Positions 26,135 through 38,879 of a stretch of DNA of 64,000 nt are shown one piece after another. Each line of letters opens with the position of its first letter. The stretch's first letter is position 1. Source of the DNA: Mortierella sp. BCC40632 (taxonomy: Eukaryota; Mortierellomycota; Mortierellomycetes; Mortierellales; Mortierellaceae); NCBI GenBank assembly GCA_011634665.1, contig WAEK01000006.1:2548001-2612000 (forward strand), read 5' to 3'. A model generated the notes under the pieces. That model had not been told where the DNA came from and made no database searches. It saw nothing but the letters and a program-made list of their open reading frames with translations. A program made the position numbers and the translations under genes.

Positions 26135-27584
26135 ATGTCGTCGCATTACTTTTTAGCAAACCCCTTTGCCGGCCAGAACATTGGCCACATGCGCCTAGCT
26201 GTCGTCGGAGACAGCGGCGTGGGCAAGACCTCCTTTGCACGTCAATTCGTCGAGACATTACCCGAGGTGCTCTCGCATGACTGGGAGAAGCAAACAGAAG
26301 ACGAGGACGAAGATTACACAAGGACAGAGGCCCTGATAGAAAAGTACTCGAGCACAATGATGGAAATCCCATGGGACAACATGGATGCGGACGACGAAGT
26401 GCCAGCGCGCAATCTTGTCTTTCTTGGTAAGTACTGCTCATGGCCCTTTTTTTTATATTTGTACATTCCATTCATGATTGCACAATGACTCTCTCTGCGT
26501 GGGCATTATGCCCAACAATGGAGAAGGAGGTGGAGTAGGATTTTTTTTTTTTTTTCCGCGCATTTTATTGCTCAGTCAAGTGCTCTCTGCTAAATATTTT
26601 TGACTTTCCAATGTCTGTTTAGATACTCCCGGTTATGGTAGTGTGGTGGATGCGCGTACGCACTTTGACCTTGTCATGAACTATATTGGGCAGACCTTTG
26701 AAGAAAAGAACAGGAGAATATCACCCTTCACAGAGGTGACGAACAACGAGCTAATGCGGTCCCTTGTCACAGGTTGGTTCCAAAAGAACCCCCCCCCCAT
26801 TACTGCCATGGAAACCCTCTCTCTCTCTCTTTCTCTCTTCCCCCCTAGACAGACAGACAACGTCTGGCCTGTTTGCACTATCATCAACTAGACAGTCTTA
26901 AGTAGTCTCTGACGCTTCTTTTTCTCCTTGCCATTGGCCGAATTAGGCGTTGGGGCTCACAAGTTTATTGACTTGTGCTTCTACTTAATTGTACATCGAC
27001 TGAAGCCCATTGATATCGAGTTTATGCGGCTCATTTCCGAAAAGGCGAACGTGGTCCCCATCATCTCCAAAATCGACACCCAATCGGAGAAGGATGTTCA
27101 GGAGCTCAAAGTGCAAATCCTAAAGACACTACGAGAACAAGGGATTTCGATTTACACGTTCAGGACCGACTATGATCGATTGATCAAAATGGCCGAGACG
27201 GGCAAATCAGGAGGACCTCCGTTTTGTATTTCGAATGTGGCCCCTAAACCTGTTTCGGAGAGTCCTGAGGATCAGATTTTGTTTAAACATCCTCAGAATG
27301 AGTTGCCCATGATGCGTAAACTGGTGCTGGAGACCCAGATCACCAATATTCGTCAGTTTACTGTCAAAAAGTTTATCAATTGGCGGAGCAAGTATCTTGC
27401 ACAGCAACAACAACAACAACTGCAACAGCAACCGCAACAACTGCAACAACCGCAACCGCAACAATTGCAACAACCTCAACCACAACAACAGCAACCATTA
27501 CCGCAGGGACAGATCTATTATCAGCCTCCACCACATCAATTGCAGGCAATGCAATATCAACAGCAACAACAGGTGGCCCGCTAA
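26135..27584 (+). CDS. Divergent septin-like GTPase with polyglutamine tail
   Basis: Three exons: 26135-26426, 26623-26772 and 26947-27584. They total 1080 nt, giving 359 residues. The G1 P-loop is GDSGVGKTS (residues 25-33), G3 is DTPGYG and G4 is PIISKIDTQSEKD. The segment LKPIDIEFMRLISEKANVVP matches the septin signature before G4. Septins are filament-forming GTPases of the cell cortex and septa. This protein lacks the basic membrane-binding segment before G1 and has a short C-terminus of mostly Gln (QQ, QP and QL repeats, about 70 residues). It is therefore a divergent paralog, and it may not polymerise. Both introns are phase 1 and rebuild conserved Gly/Asp codons. Confidence 0.8.
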
Positions 27585-28658
27585 GTCAGTTTGTTTGTTT
27601 TGCTCTTTCATTTTTATTTTGGAAAGAGTACATTTCTCGGTTAATGAGGCGGTCGAACCACCATCTATCTATCCTTCTCTCTCCCATTTCTTCTCCCTCT
27701 CTCTCTCTCTCTCTCTTCCAATAAAGCATCGGGTTTACGACACCTTGTACGCTCGCCTACTCTCTTCCTTTCTCTCTTTCAGAAAATGACTTCTGGATCA
27801 GGATCACTTTTTTTTTTTTTGGTAGTTGCTCGGTTCAAACCAACAACTAAAAAAAATCCTAGTTAGGGTTAACAACAGATCGCGCGGATCAAACGCTATT
27901 TACGATACTAGACCAGAATCATTCACTTGCTGTTCGTCCAGTCATTAATACTACTTCTCCCACCTCCACACCCCCTCTTCCTTTCGAGAAACGAGAATTG
28001 ATTAGAATGCCTCTCCTTCAGGAGAAAAAAAAAAAAAAAATAGCCCTTCTTTTTCATCTTCCCAGAGTTGAATCAAAACTTTAAAACAGTGATTCGTCAC
28101 ATAATGCAGCTGCAGGGGCAGATACTACTTCTACTACTACAGCACTACTACTCTCTTGTCTCACCCATGTAGCATCTCGATTTCCCTATCAGGGATCCAG
28201 ACCACTGTAGAGAGTGGGTTGAGGGAATGGGAGTCAGTAATAGTGTTTTGTCCATACGAGATTTCAATTCGTGGTTGACCTGACTCCTTCTTCCTCCACA
28301 TTTTGAGCCTCTGTCAATGTTCTCCACTTGGGAACAGCTGTTTTCTCTTTTTGAATTGGACCGTCCTGAAGGCTCTTGTTTCAATTGACTTTGCTTTGCT
28401 TTTCAGATTGAACAATAAAAAAAAAATACCACACAAAGAGTTGTCATATCAAAATGTATCGATAGTGAGGAATGGTGCGTTTTCTAGACTTCAGACTCCT
28501 ACAGTACAGTAGCAGGACAAAGATTTATGCACGTGAGGAGGACTGAGGAAGCCGAAGCCCATTGAGTTTCAAGGCATCTCTCTTGATTGTCTCTCTTTCT
28601 CCCCCGCAGTCCATTCTCTATACTCTGGAGCTTTACAACGGTTCACTGATCAGTCAGG
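27585..28658. other. Intergenic, no gene seen
   Basis: About 1.07 kb with a short (CT)n at 27695-27715, an A run at 28024-28040, and no convincing coding frame. A GGTTCAAACC string near 27830 resembles a tRNA T arm but has no accompanying tRNA. Confidence 0.6.
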
Positions 28659-28774
28659 ATGATTCAAGACGCTCAATTGATCAAGCAAGGAGCAGAGGCG
28701 GTATGTGGAATCCAATCAGGAGGGCTCATTCTCAACCATGGGCAAAAAGAACTGAAAGAATTGTCCATCGATTG

Positions 28775-28811
<37 letters not shown>

Positions 28812-30114
28812 CCTTGCAAACAACTTCTCTGACTTTCTCTACTCTAATTGCATATCATCGATATCGGGGGAACGACACATACTACTCGGTATTAAACTCT
28901 ATTGCTGCCACCACCACCTTCACCATGCATTTACATCACTTAGAAAGTCTATCTGGCTCCATTTTGCCAGCGACAGACGATCATCAAGGAGAGATTTGCA
29001 AAGGCGTATAGACATCCAACATTGGACAAGAAGCTTACTTCTAGGCGTGTCATACAGGTTAGATCAAATATTCAGAATCCTCTCTCTTTCACTTTGTCTC
29101 CTCTCACAACATGTCCATGTTTTGCTATTCGACCTTCATTGTTCTCTTTTCCATCGATCCTAACAACCTATTACTCCTTCATTTTCTCTCCACAATAACG
29201 TCCTTCATTGGATCTTTCGTCAAAATCATTGTTCTTTATTGTTTCCATATTGGCCACTGATGGGGAAAAAAATTCAACAGGAAGCAAGATGCCTTAACCG
29301 GTGTCAAAAGGCATTTATCGATACCCCAACGGTTTATATGGTCGATGTTGACAACTCGCTGATCTACATGGAATACATTGAAGGCTGCTCTGTCCGGGAT
29401 TATCTCGTCACACCCGAGGGTTCCCTTCCCGAATCACAATCACGACTCGCCAAGGAGATTGGACAAAAGCTTGGGATGATGCATGGCATTGACGTGATCC
29501 ATGGAGATTTGACTACATCGAATCTGTTGATGAGGCAAGAGTCCCAGACAGTGGTATTGATTGATTTCGGACTTAGCTATGTGAGCAACCTGATCGAGGA
29601 CAAGGCGGTGGATCTCTATGTTCTTGAAAGGGCCTTTTCGAGTACTCATCCCAACACTGAAGTCATGGTATGATGGCCCTTTTTTATTTTTTTTATCTCT
29701 TTATTTTTTTTATCTTTGGTCTAAAAACACGCACACCATGTCGATCAGTTCTTTGAAAAGTGTGAAAAGGAAAAGGGATTTACAATTTGGTCCGCATTAT
29801 TTATTTTTTTTTTTTTAACCCTCTCCCTCTCTTTCTGCCTGATCTGTCCCCTGACGCAACCGATCATCAGTTTGCTCAGATCTTGGAGGCCTATGGCGAG
29901 AGTGGCAAGGCATCCAAGCTTATTCTCAAAAAGTTGGAAGATGGTAAGTCATTCCTCTTCCTCCTCCTTTTATCTCTCCGCCTCTACTCATACGCCTGTA
30001 TTTGTCATAGCCATCCTTTTGCACCTCACTGCAGCTCTAAATACATTACTAACTCGACCTAAATTGGATTCAATAGTGAGAATGAGAGGTCGCAAGCGTA
30101 GTATGTTGGGATAG
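28659..30114 (+). CDS. BUD32: Bud32/PRPK atypical kinase of the KEOPS complex
   Basis: Five exons: 28659-28700, 28944-29057, 29281-29667, 29871-29943 and 30077-30114. They total 654 nt, giving 217 residues. The first exon encodes MIQDAQLIKQGAEA, the glycine-poor loop start of Bud32. Other family marks are IKERFAKAYRHPTLD, HGDLTTSN (catalytic loop) and DFGLS. The C-terminus is short and basic, ending VRMRGRKRSMLG, as is typical. Bud32 acts as an ATPase/kinase within KEOPS, which is needed for N6-threonylcarbamoyladenosine on tRNAs and for telomere maintenance. The length fits the family (about 210-260 residues). Confidence 0.95.
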
Positions 30115-30725
30115 AGACCATTCAAGAGCCAGCACCTTCTGTTCGAACATTAAAGAAAGAAAGAAAAAAAAAATCTTGATCCAATCCCTTTTTTGAATCA
30201 AAGACGCTCTCCTAGTTCACCTAAAGAAGTGTTTAAGGAAGAAAGGAGAGAAGAGGAGGGATTCTCGAGAGTCTGCAGAGTGCTTTGCAAGAAGGATTGT
30301 AAACTATTCATGAAATGGAGAAAGAGGAAATACTACTTTCTCTCTTTCTCTCTCTCAGAAACCTGTAAATACCCATCGCGGCAAGATACAAATGACCTCC
30401 TCTTACAGCCTCAGAGATATTACTCTAGTTCATAAAACGCTTGGTATACCACTCTACTCATATTTGTTATGCATCGTGCTTTCCAACATTCTCTTGGTGG
30501 ACAGTTCAAAAGTAGAGTAAAAACTAGTGAAGACGCACTAAGGCTCACACACACACTCTCTCACACACACTCACTCATTCTCTCTATTTTTTTTTTTTTT
30601 GTTATATTGGTCGAATGTCGACCTTTATCTCATTGTAGTTGTGAAACGAGGTTGGCATATCTTTTTTTTTCTTTTGTTGTTGTTGTTGTTGTTTTTTCCT
30701 TCTTCCTAGGGCGTCGTATCCCTCA
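30115..30725. other. Convergent intergenic spacer
   Basis: This lies between convergent BUD32 and the V-ATPase subunit e gene. CT- and CA-rich stretches (30550-30585) and T runs are present. No gene is supported. Confidence 0.65.
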
Positions 30726-31501
30726 CTAGAATCCAGAAGCATGGGATGGACTGTGAGCTCTGATCTTGGTGTGTTTAGGTTGAAGAAGTGGGTTCAGCTG
30801 TGCGATATACGTGATTGCCCACCTAAAAAGAAAAGAAAAGAAAAGAAAAGAAAAGAAAAGAAAAGAAAAAGAAAAAAAAAAAAGGGACATATTTATGAAG
30901 GTGAGTAACTCTAGAACCTTTTCCTTCATGAAAACTCGTTTCTTTCTTTGCCAGAACGAGCCTCTCCCCTCCTCCATCAGAGTCTGTCAGAAAAAAAAAA
31001 GAAAAAGAAAAAGAAAAAGAAAGAAAGAAAGAAAAGAGAGAGAGAGAGAGAGAGAAACACCATAACTTACATCAAGTAGCACGAGACCAACGTCATGATC
31101 AACGCAGTGCGAATGACACTACAAAAGAATTGAGAGAGAAGGTGAATGAAGACCATTAGCTTGGGTTACTAGAGCTCACGCTTTTTGAATGAGACTCTCG
31201 AATTCCTTGGTTCCTGGGCATTTTTTTTTTTTTCTTAGAGTCAAGTCTACTCTCATTCCTAGGTTGTCCAAAGAGACTCCAGGATACACGACACGTCTTT
31301 GTTTCTTTGTCGAAAGAGCGAAAGATAGAGATAGAGAGATATGGATTGCTTCCCTTCTTGAACCAAAGTAAGAGAGAAAGAGAGAAAAAAAAAAGAAAAA
31401 GCTCATTACGTTTGGTTGGGTCCACGAGGAGCAAAGAGGTATGAGGCCGCTGAAGCTGCAACAACAACGGCAAGGACAAAGAAAACGAGAAGGGCTCCCA
31501 T
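30726..31501 (-). CDS. V-type ATPase subunit e (Vma9-like)
   Basis: Three exons: 31410-31501, 31071-31118 and 30726-30822, totalling 237 nt, giving 78 residues. The protein has two membrane helices. The first (ALLVFFVLAVVVAASAASYL) is followed by the family's FAPRGPNQT loop. The second (LIMTLVSCYLMWAITYIAQ) is followed by LNPLLQP. This pattern, including the PxGPN loop and AQLNPL, is diagnostic of the small e subunit of the V0 sector, which sits in the vacuolar proton pump membrane domain. The family is usually 70-82 residues long. The second exon is only 48 nt. Intron 2 contains (AAAAG)n and A runs. Confidence 0.93.
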
Positions 31502-32392
31502 GGTTGGATATCGAAATGGGAGGGGAGAGAAGAGGGGAGAGAAGGTGAAGGGTTGAGTGGATCGTTCCTTGCTTTTTTTTCTTTTTCTTTTTTTTGACGC
31601 TCCTGTCTTTTGGGTGAGATGAAGTGAGAGAAGGAGTGCTGCCTGCAGTGTGATGTGTTTAAAAAAAAAAAGAGGAGTCAAAGTCGAGATGTCACCGGTG
31701 CAAATGAACGATGAATTCTAGTAGCCTCAAAAAAAAAGGGGGGGAATGATAGAGACCTGGTGAATGCTTCGAAAAAAGGTCCCATGGTCATCCTCGCGCG
31801 CGACATTTCGACTGAGAACCCTTAACAGCTGCAAGCCAACCGATCAACTGCAAAGTCACATCCCGGTAGCTGTATGTGCCGTAGCCTAGGAATGGTTCCA
31901 TAGCCCCCAGCTCACAATTGATGAGCAAGCAACTCTCTCTCTCTCTAGCACAGAGAACCCAATGTGAATCACTTCCAGACTGTGCTAGCAACCTAGAGAT
32001 TGGTGGTGAGGACTGAGGCATTCAACTGCCTGAGCTTTGTTGGAGCACTTGACCGTGCTTTGAGGTAGATAAACTTTGACTCTACGAAAAGTTGCCATTA
32101 TCGCCTCTGGTAGCCTAAACTTTTTCCTTTTCTCACTCTCTACTGACCATCTAGCTAGTCCTCTGCCACCTTCTTAGCGATTAATACCACCGCCACAGTT
32201 GCCTCTGTTTGATACTGCAACTTCTGGATCGTTTTCTAATCGACTCTGGGATAACAACTTTTGACTATGGCGCGCTAAAGATTGCCTCCTTCAATCCTTC
32301 AAAGTGGGTAGTTGATCTTCGGTCTATCTCGTGGCTATGGCACCCTTGATAGGCGATACGAAACCAGCGTTGCCACTCTATCTCTCTCTCTT

Positions 32393-32435
<43 letters not shown>

Positions 32436-33886
32436 CCTTGTCGTACTAATCTACTAACCAATAGAGAACTCCAGGAAACACTCTTGGCAGGGATCCTCCA
32501 GCTTGATTCTACCCTTGGCACTGGTGTTGGTATTCAGAATCCACCACAGAGCTATCGATAACAGGACCCATAGTCATTCTATTCCGTCCCGAGCATCTTG
32601 CTCGAGTGCCAGCATTCAAGTTGACCTAGCTAGTCAGGCTCTATTCTTCCTAGGTGTGACCTCAGCAGGAGCTATTTATTCGCTTAGATCTTCTGGAATG
32701 GAAACTCATGGGAGAGATCTTCGGTACTATTGGCCTCTGTAGGTACAAAGCTCATTCTTCACGTAATTGAGACCGATTTCTATGACTAGTAGTACAGGAA
32801 GAGAAGCATAGGTTCCCGGCCACTTTGAATCCATACTGTTCCCATCATTACCCCTCATAGAGAACCCCTGAGATCCGTAAAGTATTTGGTCCAGCTGTGT
32901 TGGCTAGAAGAATCCCAACTGTTCGATGTGGTATACAGGATCGCTAGGAAGACAGGAGAGTCCTCAGGACAGACCTAGGTCTCGGTAACCATCACCTGTC
33001 GTTGTTTTTCAACAATCATATTCTATCTATGTGCAACTGGGAAAGCATGAGCTAATTGCCTAGTCAGACTAGATGATCAAGCGTAAATTGGCCACTTAGG
33101 CATATAATCGATTAGCTTTTAGCGCCACTATAAGCTTCTCCTCCTCATCAACATCGATGATGATGATTGAAACTAGTCTCGGATGGGACGAGGAGAAGGA
33201 GAGCGTATCTAACAGTTCTGAGAAAGATTTCAAGTCATGCAATTGGAGTAACACTGCTTAGAAAGTAAATCATTCCGAGTTTTTTCAGCACACCTGGAAT
33301 CAGTGGCTCTGGCATCTTTGCCCCCACCCCTCTTTTTTTTGGTCCGCTTTTGTTATCTTTCAGCCTCGATCAAGAGATATCTCTGTTGTCAATGACTCGA
33401 CTTCTCCTCTCCTCTTCCGACAACCGCATTTAGGTTACAATCAAGGCGCTTTCGTTTTTATCCGCCATGCTGGAGGCATTTTTTTTTTATAAACAATTTG
33501 GTCATTAGTCTGGCAAAGTCATCCACAATATGGAAATACTATATACTAAGTATCTGCTGACAAGGCTTCAGAAATACTGGCTTTGGTTTTTGTCATCGAC
33601 CTAATAGAGAGAGAAAGAGAGAAAGATAGAGAAAGTCCTTTTGTTCTTGACCTGAAAAGATCACCAAGACTTCTACATAATGACTCGTCATCAATCTCAA
33701 GAGACCTGAATGGAGTGCGCCAAGAGAAGGTGATTTACTCAGCCCTGTGTCACTCCTCGGAGGAGCTATAGAACCCAGTGTTGAATCATGTAGCTACATG
33801 AACCCACCAAAACAATGCCTCCATTGGTTCTCTGTTGAAAGAGGTAAAGAAAAAAGAAAAAAAGAAAAAAAAACATCTCGTGACGA

Positions 33887-33925
<39 letters not shown>

Positions 33926-35840
33926 ATTTTGGGGTTTTGGCTCAGGATAGGAAGAAAAGCACTTCTTCCGTTGAACTCGGATCCAGCTGTCACTACAGGT
34001 CCACTTGGAGTATTTTGTCCCCCCCTGCTGTAGCTTATTTTGTCCCGTCGGCGCTCTCAAGTGAATCATGCACAATTACCAGGTCAATGCCACATTTTGC
34101 GCTGTGGTCAAAAATCGTTTGTGCTACATATCGCACTCGCCATCGTTCTTGTTCTCGACCACAACCTCGCCCTGGTCATCAGTCATACGACTGTTCAGTT
34201 TAGACTGAGGCCAATGAGCTCTACTTTTATTGTTACACGACCTCAACCAGGGTAAAAACTATTATTGGGGTCTTAGGCTTTGAAGAAGAGGAAAAAATCG
34301 TTTTAGTTGATCCACCAGCAATCCCCCTGGCCACAGCTCCCTTCAATTAGGCAGAAAGTGGTTTCTTTATCTCATCCTCGACATCCTTCCATTGCAGCTT
34401 TTCCGCTGTGGAAGGCCGTTCTAGCCATACCGATCACCTTTACTGCTCTTTTAGGTTTCGTTGGGAATAATTCCAGAAAGGTTGGCCTGCACTTTTGGTG
34501 GCTGTGATGTAGTTTGAAAGGTACATGAAATGCTATGCTTGCTCGTCCACAGACATAGGTCAATCCAGACATGCATATCAGGCAGCTCTGAGCCATTGAT
34601 CAGATCGCTGAGCACTCTGTCCTTTCCCTCCTCCTTCTTTTCTCACCAACTTGCGGAGAAATATCAGGAGAATATTTTACTAGATTATCTTGCTTACAAG
34701 AGGGGAGGTGAGTAAAAAAAAAAAAAGATGCAGGTCAGGGGAGTCACATCCACTTGAGGTTTTTCTCATTCAACTAGTTAAAGGTATCATTGATGGGGAA
34801 TCCACCCGCCAGCTAGGCCTTACTAGAGAGGGAGGCTCTGCCATCAAGACAACTAGGAGCAGGGACGACTTAGTCGATTCGACCGTGCTTTTTGAGCTAG
34901 TAGTTGATGTCGTATGAACAGGAGGTTGAGTCATCACAATCACCGGAATCTTCTCTTAGAGCGCATAGGAAGGAGCCAAGGGAGCCTGAAGGTTTTTCAC
35001 ATAGACCTCAAGTTGTAAACAGGTGAGGTGCTTCTCCGATGAGACATTCAATCCATGTAGCATCAGCAACACAGCCGTAAACTGTTGTGTAGAAGTTAAG
35101 AGCAGTCAAGTTGCATGGGATACTTGCGAGCTCCAAGTGAGATGAAGGGGTTGTTGTTGGCTGTCCTCTGATGGCACCTTCATGGTTGCGGTGTTTAAGG
35201 ATCGACCATTTTTTTTTTTTTTTTTTTTTGCTCTTTGTGCTCTTTTTGCACGGCCTCACCTCGCCCTCGATGGAGACCAAAGACTAGGCCTAGGTGAAGC
35301 GAAGCAGAGAATTGCTGATTCTTCAAAAAAAAAAAAAAAAAAAAAAAAAAACGAACCTTATTGAGAAGCACCGCAGGCTGATACTTCTCAAAACTCTCTT
35401 TTGCATATAAACAAATAAACGCAGTGGCCCAAATGCTCAAGGTTTTCTTGAGTTGAATCTCAAGCAGTTAGTAGGATCAAAAAGTTGCATTATCAAGATG
35501 GAAAGCTAAAATCGTCTTTCTCAAATCCATAATTTCTATACCGCTCTCGTACTCAATCTCGACTGTCTGGGAACTTTCAAAAGTGTGTAACATAGCAAGA
35601 GAGAGCCACAAAAAAAAAAAAAAAAAAAAAAAATCAAATCGTTGCTTTCAGACCCGAGGAACACGAAAACTTTATCCGATTCCCCCCCTCTAAGTTGTTA
35701 CCAATCGTGCGCCACGCCATCCATGCTGAAAAACTACCTTTAAAAAAGAGGTCAAATTCTGCATCTTCTCCAAATCACCAATCCCCCAATCTGCTAGAAC
35801 TACAGTCCTCTCTATCCTCACCCTTCCCTTCGTTTTTATC
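31502..35840. other. 4.3-kb gene desert with decayed coding traces
   Basis: No intact gene is supported. The interval contains T39 at 32397-32435, T35 at 33890-33924, T20 at 35209-35228 and an A28 run at 35324-35351. Scattered protein-like fragments occur on both strands, for example near 32455-32560 (+) after a perfect TACTAAC branch-point-like string, 34640-34920 (+), 34050-34160 (-) and 35010-35590 (-). All are broken by stops or homopolymers. Loss of one or more genes by decay is the simplest reading. Confidence 0.5.
35020..35592 (-). pseudogene. Possible decayed protein gene
   Basis: Minus-strand pieces read like ordinary protein: an ATG-led piece around 35592-35490 (MLHTFESSQTVEIEYESG), a second around 35450-35365 (KKTLSIWATAFICLYAKES), and a third around 35140-35020 (HLELASIPCNLTALNFYTTV). 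They are separated by in-frame stops and by long A and T runs that look like inserted or expanded tails. No family was recognised. It could also be chance. Confidence 0.25.
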
Positions 35841-36668
35841 ATGCTAAGCATACCTGTGACAATTAACCTGCCCATTTTATGGAGGGTGTTGTTTATTCTA
35901 GTTTGGCTGGCAGTTTTTGTTATCACTACCGTTTTGTACATCAAAGGCGGATGTCCCCACAAGCAGTCAGAATTCACACCATCCTGTGAGCCATTCAAAT
36001 ACCCTGCTGGCCTCCTTCCTTCATTCCCAACTACATACTCCTTCAAAGAGATCAAACTTGAAGGCAACGAATACAGTTGTAGCACTGTCAATTTCCGCTT
36101 TTATGTCACTGGCAAGGAGCCTGGATTTTCATGGGATTACTTTGCTGATATCACCTGTATCGAAAAAGACGACAATGTGACTCGAGTCATTGACGCATAC
36201 AGCATTATCCCGCCACCTGGTAGTGTCTTGGGTCTTGTAGCACGCATCTACAAGGCCCTGAATCGTCCTGACATGACACCGATTAATACCAGAGAGTTGA
36301 GATGTTTCTTTGGAGGAGCCCTTGCCACTCCTCCGAACTTTCCCTTTGGAGGCTGCAGGATTTTTCCCGTGGAGGGGCCACCTTCGAACGATCTACCGGT
36401 GACGAGAGAAATCTTTGAAATGTTGGACCAATCATCGGGTCTACAACGCCTTCTCAGATCGGATACTCTTTATTCTTGTAACCGATGCACTAAAGACACT
36501 ATTACGTTCAGGAATTTCACGGCCTATGTTGCTGGTACGGCAAGCTACCTCGGCATGGCTACTACCTTCCTTCTCCTCATAGTTGGATTTTTCCATGTCA
36601 CGGACCTTGATCAGATTCTAGGAAAGAATAATGTGGGAAAGAAAGGGCAAGAGTATATTCCAATATAA
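35841..36668 (+). CDS. Intronless two-pass membrane protein, unknown function
   Basis: A single 828-nt open frame gives 275 residues. A membrane helix lies near the N-terminus (LFILVWLAVFVITTVLYI) and another near the C-terminus (GMATTFLLLIVGFFHV). Between them is a domain of about 190 residues with about ten cysteines (for example CPHKQ, CEPF, CSTV, CIEK, CFFGG, CRIF, CNRC) and N-glycosylation sequons (NVTR, NFTA). This suggests a luminal or extracellular disulfide-bonded domain with both termini cytosolic. I do not recognise the family. It is the only clearly coding gene in the window without introns. Confidence 0.7.
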   Translation: MLSIPVTINLPILWRVLFILVWLAVFVITTVLYIKGGCPHKQSEFTPSCEPFKYPAGLLPSFPTTYSFKEIKLEGNEYSCSTVNFRFYVTGKEPGFSWDYFADITCIEKDDNVTRVIDAYSIIPPPGSVLGLVARIYKALNRPDMTPINTRELRCFFGGALATPPNFPFGGCRIFPVEGPPSNDLPVTREIFEMLDQSSGLQRLLRSDTLYSCNRCTKDTITFRNFTAYVAGTASYLGMATTFLLLIVGFFHVTDLDQILGKNNVGKKGQEYIPI

Positions 36669-38646
36669 TGCACCACTATCCCTTAACCATATCGACAACA
36701 CCTTCCCTACCTAAAGGTGTATATTAGTTGACAAATATAATACCCTTCTCCATCATGAGTGCTGTATAAATAAACGCAGGTATCACTTTGCATCATTTAG
36801 TAGGACTGCAATGTTTGAATAGTTAAGCAAAATGTCAAAGATTAGTAGATCATGAGAAAAGAAAGTGGTTGAAGAAGTACACATGGTGCATCAGTGGTTG
36901 GGATGGAGGGGGAGTAAAAGTCAATTATGACCAAAGTTTTGTTGATGGTCAAGTGGTCGAGGCAATGCCTGAGGATGAAATGACCCAGAAAATGAATTTT
37001 TTTTTTGTCGTTTTCTTGATGTCAATGGTTGTGATGACATGGCATCTTTATCTGGGCATCCATTACTTGATGTATCGCCACAATGTCCTCCTGTCTCTCC
37101 CTTGATCATCTCACTTTTTCTCTTTTCTCGGCTCTCAAGAATGAAGAGGGTAATTGCAACAACCACTCCGACTATTCCGAGAGCGATACTGTCAGGGTAT
37201 CGTCCCTATGCTCCTATAGAGCGCGGGCAAATACTTACCGTCGGTGGGCATAGGAAGGTATCTTTTTCATTATACTTTCCGAACGCAGTGGGTGTTCGGG
37301 AAGTTTGAGTCTAATTTGTACAGTGTAAGAGGACGCGTCTAGCGCGTCCTCTTGCCAGTCAGCCTGCAATATAATTTTAAATTTGTCTTTTACAGATACC
37401 TTATATCAATCCTTGAGAGACACCAAATCCAAAAGAAGTGCTGATGGGCTTCGTGGATTTGGCGGGATGGGGTGGCTGTAGTCGTAGTAGTCGGCGGGAT
37501 AGACCGGTGATGGTTGCAAAGCCTGTCAACTTCATGATAAAAGAGAAGAATAAGAAAGTGAGGGGGAGAAATGAGAAAGAGAGGAGGGATGAAAAGCAAT
37601 AGGAAGGAGGGGGGCAGCAAAAAAAAAAAGTAGCAGCAAAAGAGAGAACAAAGCATACAAAGCAATCAAGACCAAGCAAAGGAAAGCGGACGGAATCAGT
37701 CGACGAACCTACCGTGCAGCATATCAACCATCTCTGGAGGGACCAAAGAATCGACCATGTTTTCCAACTCGTAGTCTGGCAATTGCTCCTTTACTCGGTC
37801 GATGTACGATTGGATCGAACCTTGCTATGCCCATCTTGGATGGAAGATGACGCGAACAGTATGATGTCTATGTCTCTCAAGATTTAGGTATCATCAATCA
37901 ATAATCGAAGCTTGGAGTCCTGGGGTAGTCAAAAGCAGCAAGCTAGCCTCGAAATAGCTCAAAATCCTCGCGGACAAATACAATAAGGACAGAGTCGAGG
38001 ATTGTCCTCTCTTTCATGGTCGCAAGAGTTGGTAAAGAGGTGCATGAACACATCCTTGGACATATGGGACAGACTTGGAACAAGATCTACTGTGCACCAA
38101 TGAACGCTTAGCAACAAGCTGGTTCATTCAATCAACAGTCGAGGATCGTGAGGTGAAAGAGGAAAAGCGAACAAATACTGCTCTACGTAAAGTGAGTATT
38201 GATGCTTGCCGAGTCCTCCGATGTGTTGCTGTCAATGAGGTCAGTCAGATAGCAGAGATCGTCCTACCTAAAACCCAAGTTTGCCGCACTCTAGTTTAAT
38301 CTTTGTAGGTCCCCTACCCTCCAGCAGAAGGACTGCGAAGAGGGTGGGTAGTAATGATGGACACCCAAATATGATTTGGTCTAGCAAGGTGGGCGAAGGC
38401 GCGCCCGTCCCCCCCAATTGTGACTGCTGCTCCTAGCACCCAAGGTCAAAAAATACATCAAGCGGGGCTTGATCTGATCAGCTTTCATAGCTCTTTTGAA
38501 TGCATCAAGTCATTTCATCAAGAACTCAGGACCACGTCTAGAAAGTGCATTCATCCCGAACAGGAGCAAGGACCCCCCTTTTTATTTCATCCTCAGCGCA
38601 TACACATACACTTTCTCTCTCCTTTTTACATTCACACAACACAATC
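36669..38646. other. Intergenic interval with a possible gene fragment
   Basis: About 2 kb. Apart from the two-exon fragment at 37401-37824, I see no gene. A short perfect inverted repeat (gaggacgcg..cgcgtcctc) is centred near 37340. Confidence 0.55.
37401..37824 (-). pseudogene. Two-exon C-terminal gene fragment
   Basis: Segments 37713-37824 and 37401-37522 have proper donor (GTAGGT) and acceptor (ACAG) signals and together stay open for 78 codons. The first part reads QGSIQSYIDRVKEQLPDYEL then MVDSLVPPEMVDMLH, which looks like real protein. An acceptor (ATAG) precedes it, but no upstream exon or start could be found. It may be the remnant of a duplicated gene. No family was recognised. Confidence 0.28.
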
Positions 38647-38833
38647 ATGTCCCGTAGGAGACAAGTATCTTCGGACCTTCTCACCGACACACCAGAGCTT
38701 CAAGAGGGTCAGCTCTTTGCTAGAGTCTTGGGTCCAAGAGGCAAAAACATCCACGAAATCCAATTCCCAGATGGTCAAGAGATCCTTGTCAATCTTCCTC
38801 CAAGGTTTAGGAATCTTGTCTGGGTAAAGAGGG

Positions 38834-38879
<46 letters not shown>

